DNA of 64,000 nucleotides, from assembly GCF_000425285.1 (NCBI RefSeq), contig NZ_AUDD01000003.1:1-64000 (forward strand). Reading direction: 5' to 3'. The position numbers and the translations under genes are program-made. Position 1 is the stretch's first letter, and each line of letters starts with the position of its first letter. Source of the stretch: Acidipropionibacterium jensenii DSM 20535 (GTDB lineage Bacteria > Actinomycetota > Actinomycetes > Propionibacteriales > Propionibacteriaceae). The notes beneath the pieces are model-generated. The model did not search any database. It was given only the letters and a program-made list of their open reading frames with translations, and had not been told where the DNA came from. Below are positions 36,053 to 42,930 of this stretch, one piece after another.

Positions 36053-36467
36053 CGCGCCGCCTCTCCGTTTCCCCGGTATCGCGGTCGCACTCGTGTGTGC
36101 CTGCGATCAGGAGTTTATCGAGGGGGGTTGGTGGACACGACCGACACGCACCCTCATTTGTGGGGGAATTCGGGATTCGAGCCTGTTTGGTGTGCTTAAC
36201 TCACGCATGTTTGGCTATCAGAGAAGTGAACTTACGGTGGGGATCACGTAACACTTCGTCCCACCAAAACCGTGTGGATCGTGGACCGCCCGCGGTATCA
36301 GTCGACGCGCCTGTCAGCGTCCATTGCAGACAGCCCTGGCCACATCCCGCGCCAATGGACCCATCGGCGTCAGATCCCCCAGTTGTGAGGGTTGCAATGC
36401 GGCCCGTCCGGGGCGTGCGGAGGATAGCCTTGTCGTAGAGTCCTGGGGTCTCCTGAAGGGGTCGCTG
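36053..36467. promoter_or_regulatory. 415-bp divergent control region between arcD and the response-regulator gene
   Basis: This long non-coding gap separates the arcD-arcA-nhaC operon from the two-component genes and must hold both promoters. The left half (36100-36270) is less GC-rich than its surroundings. No exact ArgR, CRP or FNR palindrome could be picked out by eye. An upstream in-frame extension of the regulator (from 36324) lacks protein-like character and is not counted as coding. Confidence 0.5.
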
Positions 36468-37103
36468 ATGAAGGCACGGATAGGGGTTGTCGACGATCAT
36501 CCAGCGGTGATTCTTGGTGTGACAGCCATCCTCAACGAGCAGCCGGATATGCGTGTGGTGGCCGGAGGGGCGACGATCGACGCCCTTCTGCAGTGTGGAG
36601 CGACCTTGGATCTGGTCCTGCTCGACCTCGTGCTCGTCGACGGATCGACACCGGCTGACAACGTGCGTCGGCTGACCGCTCTCGGAGTGACCACCCTCGC
36701 CTTCACCAGCGGCGATCAACCACAGCTTGTTCGCGAGGCTGCCCGAGCCGGAGCTGCGGGCATGATCCGCAAGTCCGAGTCCCCCGAAATGATCGTGCAG
36801 ACGGTCCGTGGGGTGCTTCAGGGGGATCCGGTGCCGACGCCTGACTGGGCCACCGCGATCCTCGCGGATCACGCCTTCATCAGCGCGCACCTCAGTGATC
36901 GCGAGTCCGAGGTTCTGGCCCTGTACGCCTCGGGAGAGACTGCCGAACGAGTGGCCGAGGAGCTCTTCGTCTCGCGGACCACCGTGATCGACAACGTCAA
37001 GCGCATTCGCGCCAAGTACGCCGCCGTCGACCGCGTGGCTGTCACGAAGGTCGATCTGTTCAGACGCGCTGTCGAGGACGGTCTCATTGAGGCGGAGCGA
37101 TAG
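36468..37103 (+). CDS. LuxR/NarL-type response regulator
   Basis: A 211-residue two-component regulator. Receiver: KARIGVVDDHPAV with the acidic pair, LDLVLLDLVLVDGS with the phosphorylated Asp (about residue 51), a Thr/Ser position at LAFTSGD, and Lys in GMIRKSES. Output: LuxR helix-turn-helix (LSDRESEVLALYASGETAERVAEELFVSRTTVIDNVKRIRAKYA). GAAGGGG lies six bases before ATG 36468. The kinase gene begins at the base after its stop, so the pair is co-translated. Divergence from arcD-arcA-nhaC makes that operon the likely target, but this is inferred. Confidence 0.93.
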   Translation: MKARIGVVDDHPAVILGVTAILNEQPDMRVVAGGATIDALLQCGATLDLVLLDLVLVDGSTPADNVRRLTALGVTTLAFTSGDQPQLVREAARAGAAGMIRKSESPEMIVQTVRGVLQGDPVPTPDWATAILADHAFISAHLSDRESEVLALYASGETAERVAEELFVSRTTVIDNVKRIRAKYAAVDRVAVTKVDLFRRAVEDGLIEAER

Positions 37104-38264
37104 GTGACGGAGCTCTCCTCCACCCACATGCGACGCGCGGATCGCTGGGCTGGCTCACTCATCGCAGTCTCCGCCCTGCTGCTCAGCGTGTGGTGGTTGC
37201 CCGACGCCCTGATGCAGCGGAACCGCTTCGCCATCTGGTGGACTGTCGGAGCGTGGGGTCTCATTGCGCTGTGGCTGCTGCTGGCGGGACTGGGGCAGCG
37301 GTTGCCGATGTGGTGGCTGCGTCGACTGTGGGCCGCGATCCCCAGTTTTCAGTTTCTGCTGCAGGTGCTCTCCTTCGCCGCCATCCGCGGCAATCCGTCC
37401 GACGTGATGCCCTGGGTGTGGACACTCGAGTCGACCACCGTGTGTCTGCTGGTGCTGCAACTGAGGCGGGTTGCCGCCGTCGCTGTCTCGATCGTCTTCT
37501 CGCTGAGCGTGCCGTTGTCGTCGTGGCTCTTCACCGGAGGGGTCTCGCAGCTCGTGCTCTCGAACACTCCCGTACGACTCAGCAATGTCTTGTTCGTCGT
37601 GCTGCTCATCGGCGTGCGACATCGTCTGTCATCGCTCTTCGAGGTCGAGACGGAGGCGCGTATGGCGGCAGACAGGAGAGCACTGAGCGCGGCCGAGACC
37701 CGGCAGCGGGCACGGTTCTCTCGCTTCGTCCACGACGAGGTGCTCTCGGTGCTCACCGCGGCACAACTGTTCAGCGGTACACCCCCGCCCGAGTTGCGGG
37801 CCGAGGCGGCCGCCACCATTCGGGCGCTGGCCGTCGAACGGCCCTCGGCGGCCGAGGACGCGCGCGCTGTCGATCCAGTCGATTCGACGGAGGCGGGGGA
37901 GCGGCTGCGCGCTCGGATCGCTCGCCTCGCGCCGACGGCGGTGGTCCACCTGGAGGCCGACCACATGCCGATCGATACAGGCGCTGTCGAGACTCTGGGC
38001 GACGCGGCGGCCGAGGCGGTGCGAAACGCACTCCGGCACTCTGAGGGAAACCACCTGTCGGTGCGCATGACGATCCTCGAGCAGTCGGTCGACATCTCGG
38101 TGAGTGACGACGGCACCGGCTTCGACGTGAACTCCATTCCGCCCGAGCGCTTGGGGGTTCGAGAGAGCATCTTCGCCCGAGTTCGCGAGATCGGTGGGCA
38201 TGCGGAGGTCCTGTCCTCGCTCGGCCATGGCACAGAGGTGAGGCTGTCGTGGACCACACAGTGA
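37104..38264 (+). CDS. Histidine kinase (NarL-partner type)
   Basis: A 386-residue membrane sensor kinase. Residues 15-170 contain about five hydrophobic segments with short loops and no large extracellular domain. The dimerisation helix has RARFSRFVHDEVLSVL, where His in F-V-H-D-E is the phospho-acceptor. The ATPase domain is complete in outline: N-box AAAEAVRNALRHSEG, G1 VSDDGTGFD, G2 LGHGTEVRLSW. Start GTG 37104 immediately follows the regulator's stop. The next gene overlaps its end by 16 bases. The short extracellular loops suggest sensing within the membrane or of a cytosolic cue. Confidence 0.9.
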   Translation: MTELSSTHMRRADRWAGSLIAVSALLLSVWWLPDALMQRNRFAIWWTVGAWGLIALWLLLAGLGQRLPMWWLRRLWAAIPSFQFLLQVLSFAAIRGNPSDVMPWVWTLESTTVCLLVLQLRRVAAVAVSIVFSLSVPLSSWLFTGGVSQLVLSNTPVRLSNVLFVVLLIGVRHRLSSLFEVETEARMAADRRALSAAETRQRARFSRFVHDEVLSVLTAAQLFSGTPPPELRAEAAATIRALAVERPSAAEDARAVDPVDSTEAGERLRARIARLAPTAVVHLEADHMPIDTGAVETLGDAAAEAVRNALRHSEGNHLSVRMTILEQSVDISVSDDGTGFDVNSIPPERLGVRESIFARVREIGGHAEVLSSLGHGTEVRLSWTTQ

Positions 38265-39259
38265 CCGCCAGGGGTACTGGTGCCGGCGGGCTCGCCACTC
38301 CTGCCGCCCGCTGGGCGCTCGTCTTCGCCTGGCTGATGGGGGCGGTGAAGGCGCTCGTCGACGGGCAGTTCAATCCCCAGTACGTCACACTCCCAGTGGC
38401 GTGCTTGTTGTGCCTTGTCGCAGCGGTGGTGCTGACGCGAAGGGAGGACCTGCCACTCAGCGGTGTGCTCGCGACCGTGGTCACCGCACTCGTGTTGACC
38501 GCGATGGTTCTCGCGCTCTCGGTGCCTCCGGATCGAGCCTCGATCTGGCAGCTCCAGTTCGGTGCGACGCTGCTCGCGCTGCTCTTCGTGCGGGGAGATC
38601 TCGTGCACGCCGTCATTGGCGCGGCACTGCACAGCGCCATATTCATCGTCTGGGCCCTGTGGTACTCAATGCCCGTCTCGTGGCTCCTGACCGTGCTGAC
38701 GGCCCCGTGTGTTGTGTACTTCCTGGCGGTGACCTGGCTGTTCGGACTGCGCCGCGTCGTGATGCAGGAACGCACACACCGATCCGAGGCGGCCGAACAC
38801 GTACGACAGACCAGGGCCGAGCGTGAGGCTGCCAGACGTATCGGCAGGGAGCTGGCCCTCGTGCGCGCGAAGACCGGGCATGTCCTCGCACTGCTTCGCG
38901 ACGGTGCTCCTCTCGACAAGGAGTTGCGCGGTGAGATCGCGGTTGTCGGGGGAGAGATCCGAGATCGTCTCCGATCGCCCCGGTTGCAGCACCCCGAGCT
39001 GAACCGGGCCATTGCAGCGCTGCGGGCCGGTGGAACATCGGTGAACGTCCTGGCGGAAACCTCCGAGAGCGCTCCAGAACTGGGGGATCGGGCCGCAGAA
39101 CAGATTGCCGCCGTGGTTCGCGATGAGGCTGGGGCTGACTCACTGGTGGTCACCTGGAATGAGCCGGAGCGAGTGAGCATCGTGGCCCGGCACGGAGATC
39201 GCAGCGAGAGGCACATCGTCCAGGTGCTGCCGGCGGTGAGCCGCTCAGACGCGGAGTAG
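38249..39259 (+). CDS. Degenerate histidine-kinase-like membrane protein
   Basis: A 336-residue protein with five to six hydrophobic segments (residues 25-165) and a cytosolic half laid out like a NarL-type kinase. In the dimerisation helix, REAARRIGRELALVRAKTGHVLALL aligns with the usual R-R-I-A-R-E-L-H-D-V-V-G-H but has Ala-Leu where His-Asp belongs. The ATPase part (AEQIAAVVRDEAGADSLVVTWNEPERVSIVARHG) lacks N-box Asn and G-box glycines. It cannot be an active kinase in the usual way. GTG 38249 lies inside the end of the true kinase gene (16-bp overlap), so the two are coupled. A role as sensor or modulator subunit is likely; it is also possible that it is decaying. Confidence 0.8.
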   Translation: MDHTVTARGTGAGGLATPAARWALVFAWLMGAVKALVDGQFNPQYVTLPVACLLCLVAAVVLTRREDLPLSGVLATVVTALVLTAMVLALSVPPDRASIWQLQFGATLLALLFVRGDLVHAVIGAALHSAIFIVWALWYSMPVSWLLTVLTAPCVVYFLAVTWLFGLRRVVMQERTHRSEAAEHVRQTRAEREAARRIGRELALVRAKTGHVLALLRDGAPLDKELRGEIAVVGGEIRDRLRSPRLQHPELNRAIAALRAGGTSVNVLAETSESAPELGDRAAEQIAAVVRDEAGADSLVVTWNEPERVSIVARHGDRSERHIVQVLPAVSRSDAE

Positions 39260-39390
39260 TGGTGGTGGCTGGTGCTGGTAGCGCTGGTTGTGCCTCACCG
39301 TTGCCACCGGAGTGTCTGGCAACCGGAGTCCCGGGACGCGAGTACCTGTGTCGGGCATGGGTTGGGACGTGAATGCCCGTCTCGGGCGGG

Positions 39391-39610
39391 GTCGGGCTGC
39401 GGGAGCTCTCGTCGGGCAGGGTCGGGCCGCGGGTACCCACGTCGGGCAGGGTCGGGCTGCGAGTACCCACGCCGGGCGGCGTCGGGCTGCGAGTACCCAT
39501 GCCGGACAGGGTCGGCTCGAGTGGGGCAGGGTCGGGCTGCGAGTACCCATGCCGGACAGGGTCGGCTCGAGTGGGGCAGGGTCGGGCTGCGAGTACCTGT
39601 GTCGGGCAGG
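39391..39610. repeat. 30-bp tandem repeat array with a 50-bp higher-order duplication
   Basis: Units begin GTCGGGCTGCGAGTACCCAY and end CGGRCAGG. Full 30-bp units start at 39391, 39421, 39451, 39481, 39531 and 39581. Two 20-bp variants starting GTCGGCTCGAGTGGGGCAGG lie at 39511 and 39561, so 39481-39530 and 39531-39580 are identical 50-bp blocks. Degenerate copies extend left to about 39338. Because 30 is a multiple of three, all six frames stay open through the array, which creates spurious repetitive open frames. There are no unique spacers, so it is not CRISPR. Confidence 0.92.
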
Positions 39611-40930
39611 GTCGGGTCACCGCGAACCCTGGTGGATTCTCGTCCCAGGGCCCTGACCGCACTCTGCTGGTTCCGAACGCGTGAGACATTGCCGTCAATG
39701 AGCGCGCGACGTTCGACTCCACGAGACGCGTGACAAGAGGTGTCTGGGGGAGTCGGTTTCCGGCTCTGGTGAGTGCCGGCGTGATTGATGGGAAATCGCT
39801 CTCGCCTTGAGCGCATGCTCGTGGTGTAGAAAAGGCGGTGTTGGAGGCGGATGGCGCCGGTTATCCCTGGTGGAGTGCGTTGCATCAGTCGAACGTGGCC
39901 GGCCTTGATCTGCGTCGGCTGGGACGTGAATAGTTCTCGCACTTGTGTGTGTTTCCGCGTTCAGTGTCAGATTGTGATCGGAAGGAATATGCTCTCGGTC
40001 TTCTCGCATGATCGGTCGCGCGAGTGACGGATTCGATATCGAGCTGGATTCACGGTGTTTCGGTATATCATCAGGCCCCCTGAATCGACCAACGATCGAC
40101 CCGTCCAAGCTGACCATCCCGCCATACCGTCCGCGGTGTGGCCGGTAGTTCCCGGGGCTCGGCTGGGCGGTGGTATGTTCCCGATCCCCCTGCCTTGACC
40201 GCCTGACCAAAGAACACCTCCTATGAGACGTGACTTCCCTCGCGGGTCAGATCGACAGGCAGTCCTCTCTCGGTCTGCTCCCCGCCGTCTCGTCGGCTCT
40301 CCTTCGCGACTCAACGGCCCAGGTGGGATTGGTTCTGTGCTCCTGACCGCGGCGACCATCTCATGTGGCCACGCCCGTCATCTGGCCATGCTCGTCATGT
40401 GGCCACGGCACGGCAACCCGTGAGGGGACAGTGGTTGCCGAGGCCGGGCGGGGACGGGTCCCGCTCTCGTCGCCGTGCTGTCCGGAGGCGCCACACCTGC
40501 GTCTGCTGCACCAGGGGTCCCCGACAGATCGCCACTCGGTCATCTCCAGCGCGCTACGTGTTGGGCTGTGCGTCGGTGAGGGTGCTGAAGTGTAGGGGTG
40601 CGCCTGTGCGGCGCTGGCGGTTGTGGTCGTGCCGGCTCGTCCGGGTGCTCATGAGCGTCCCGCGGACCTGCATGTGCAGACGGCCCGGCGTCCGGATGCT
40701 GTCGTGCGGTTCTGGTGTCCGGAAACTGTCACACCTTCTTGGTAGCCTTTTGTCGGTTTGCCGATGTGTCACTACTCGAAGTCCCAACAAAAAACTGTCA
40801 GTGCTGCCGGGTAGAGTTAATTAGTTAGGTGTCAAGTATGGTTAGAGCGGTAATCATGAAGGCGCCGTCGGAGTGTGTGCATGACAATGTGGAACTCCAA
40901 AAAAAGAGGCAGGAAATATCCTCCCGACTC

Positions 40931-40959
40931 TTGTGTGATGGACGCCGTGAACATACCAT
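40931..40959 (+). promoter_or_regulatory. Promoter of the HNH gene, probably giving a leaderless transcript
   Basis: TTGTGT (40931-40936) and TACCAT (40954-40959) are separated by 17 bp. The ATG of the HNH gene starts at 40966, seven bases after the -10 box, where transcription would be expected to begin. There is no Shine-Dalgarno sequence. Leaderless genes are common in actinobacteria. Confidence 0.5.
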
Positions 40960-40965
40960 TGATCC

Positions 40966-42465
40966 ATGGAACAGGTATCGGACTTCTGGGCGGCGACCCG
41001 GGTGATCTCAGAGGCCCTCGATGGCCTGGATCACGCCGCGGTCAGCCACATGTCCGATACTGAGAAGGTTCGGGCCATGACCTGCCTGAGGACCCTTTCC
41101 CGACGACTTGACGTCTCGGCACGGGTCGTCACTGATGTGGTGTCCAAGGCATGTGCCGTCGACCGCGCGACCGGTCTGATGCTCTCGGACTTCCTGGCCA
41201 GGGAGGAGGGTCGTTCCGCCAGTGAGGGGCTTGGCGAGGTTCATCGTGCCGCAGCGATCACCGCGAACTCCCAGGTTCGTGATGCTGCACTGGCAGGAAC
41301 GATCACGCCCGAACATGCGGTGGCCATCGGCCAGCAGATGCGCACACTGCCGGTAGGTGAGATGACGCGCGACGAGGAAGATGCCGCGGCCGGTCAGTTC
41401 ATCGATGCGGCGCGTTCGACAGCGCCGGGCCAGTTGTCGCGCAAGACCGCCTCGATCCTCGAGACCGCCGCACCTCGGCTGGCTCCCTCGCCTCGCGACC
41501 GGGCCGGGCGGACCGCCGCCAGACGCAAGCACGCGGTGGCCGAACGACGGTTCTGCTGGGGTGAGGACGGGAACGGCTCCATCTGGTTCTCCGGCAAGCT
41601 GCCCGAGCTGGAGGGTCGAACCCTCATCGGCACCCTTCAGGCTTTCACAGAGAAGGGCCGGCAGGCCGAGCGCGCCGAACGGGAGGCACTGCGCGCCCAG
41701 CGCAATCAAGGGGTCATCTCCAGCAGGCAGTACCTGGCGCTGCGCCGGGAGACTGATGCGCGCGGCGCCCGCACCACCGCCCAGCGGATGGCAGACGCCC
41801 TGGTTGATGCCGCCCATCTGCTGGCCGGAAAGGGCCTCGTCCCCTCGGCCGGGGGACAGCCGCCCCGCATCGTGGTCACCATCGGCTACCAGTACCTGCG
41901 TGACGCCCTGCAGGGCATGATCGACGCGGGCACCTTCGAGGGTGAGGTACCCGTCCATGCCGGAACTCTGCGTCGCTTGTGCTGCGATGCGCAGATCCTG
42001 CCCGTCGTGCTCGGTTCAGATTCTCAGACCATGGATGTGGGACGCTCCGAGCGTCTGGTCACCCCAGGGATCCGTCGGGCGCTGGAGCACCGAGACGGAG
42101 GATGCATCTACCCCGGCTGCACCGTTCCAGGCCATCTGTGCCAGGCACACCATGTGTGTCCCTTCTGGGACGGTGGGGCCACCTCACTGGACAATCTGGT
42201 GCTGGTGTGCCGCCACCACCACGCCGTTGTCTAACCCGACCCGCACCGCGACCGAGACCAGCCCAGGATCGTCTTCGACCCGACCACTGGACGACCCCGC
42301 GTCATCGAACCCGAGCGCATGCGGAACTACCGCACTCGCCTCGCCAGACCGGGCAGCTCGGATCAGGGGGAGGACTCCGTCCGCATGGGTGGCGAGATCC
42401 AAAGTGGCGCCGCCGATCGGCCGCGTGACCCCAACAAGCACCAGCACCAGGCTGCCCTGCTGTAG
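40966..42465 (+). pseudogene. DUF222/HNH endonuclease-like gene interrupted by an in-frame stop
   Basis: A DUF222 protein with a C-terminal HNH nuclease motif, the 13E12-repeat family of actinobacteria. DUF222 spans residues 1-330. The HNH part is CIYPGCTVPGHLCQAHHVCPF, then W-D-G-G and NLVLVCRHHH. Translation stops at TAA 42232-42234 right after HHHAVV (422 residues). Past that stop the same frame stays open for 76 codons to TAG 42463 and reads like the normal tail (PDPHRDRDQPRIVFDPTTG). Relatives continue V-V-E-P-D-P, so a single GAA to TAA change would explain it. The HNH residues precede the stop, so the short form may still fold; readthrough or decay are both possible. A promoter seven bases upstream of ATG suggests a leaderless message. 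Confidence 0.83.
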
Positions 42466-42930
42466 TCGCTGATGGCGGGAGCCACAGGGTCACGGGTCTT
42501 GGCGCTCAGCGGGTCCTGGAACTCAGCGGTCCCTGGGGGTTGTGTCGGGCGGGGCGAGCAGATCGCGGGGGGTTGAGTGGGGCCCGGGCCTTGAGTGGGC
42601 CGTGGGACTTGAGCAGGTCCTGGGATTCGAGCGAGTCTCGTGGCGAACGGGACCGGGAAGACTCAGCGCCTCCCCGGGCTCAGACTGTCAGCCGGTCCGG
42701 CGAACTGGGTGCAAGGCGGTGGAGCGGGTGCCGGGTGGGGCGTCCAATGGGCTGCAGGTGGGCGGCGATCCCAGGCCTGGATACTCAGTGCTTCTGGGAC
42801 CTCAGACCCGCCCGCTCCCGCCCCGCACGGTCCCGCCCCGCACGGTCCGGTTCTGCACGGTCCGGTTCTGCACGGTCCTGTCCCACACAGTCTCGTTCTG
42901 CACCGTCCCGAACCACCCCGCCCGTCAGGC
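42466..42930. other. 465-bp intergenic stretch rich in degenerate repeats
   Basis: This convergent gap between the HNH gene and the FAD/Fe-S oxidoreductase gene contains no believable gene. 42555-42640 holds loosely repeated GGG-A-TTGAGC-type words (CTTGAGTGGGCC, CTTGAGCAGGTCC, TTCGAGCGAGTC). 42823-42912 holds a clear 15-bp tandem repeat listed separately. No terminator hairpin with a T run is seen. Confidence 0.55.
42823..42912. repeat. Six tandem 15-bp repeats
   Basis: Six units of 15 bp start at 42823, 42838, 42853, 42868, 42883 and 42898, with consensus CYGCACGGTCCYGTT; the fifth and sixth have diverged. The array ends 18 bp before the stop codon of the oxidoreductase gene. The period is a multiple of three, so it also keeps spurious frames open. 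Confidence 0.88.

Larger units (their letters stand above)
39260..40965. other. 1.7-kb gene-poor stretch with tandem repeats
   Basis: No convincing gene is found across 1.7 kb, which is exceptional in this window. 39338-39620 is a 30-bp tandem repeat array. 39700-40965 is less GC-rich than the rest, with AT-rich patches near 39940-40080 and 40740-40930. Open frames here (for example minus-strand 39695-40210 with AGGAGG before a TTG, and plus-strand 40363-40824) have odd, Arg/Ser/Pro-rich composition and no family resemblance. The stretch may be decayed or foreign DNA. Confidence 0.6.

Noticed and set aside
39391-39610. CRISPR array.
   Set aside because: Repeats are contiguous, with no unique spacers, and units vary in length (30 and 20 bp). 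No cas genes are in the window.
39150-39722. A repetitive protein (decapeptide VGTRSPTLPD-like repeats) encoded by the tandem array.
   Set aside because: The 30-bp period keeps all frames open on both strands, there is no good ribosome binding site, and part of the frame overlaps the end of the kinase-like gene.
39695-40210. A 171-codon minus-strand gene with AGGAGG ahead of a TTG.
   Set aside because: The ribosome binding site is attractive, but the product is Arg/His/Ser/Pro-rich with no hydrophobic core and no recognisable family.
40363-40824. A 153-codon plus-strand gene before the HNH gene.
   Set aside because: Cys/Arg/Ser-rich with no family resemblance, no Shine-Dalgarno, and crossing AT-rich promoter-like sequence.
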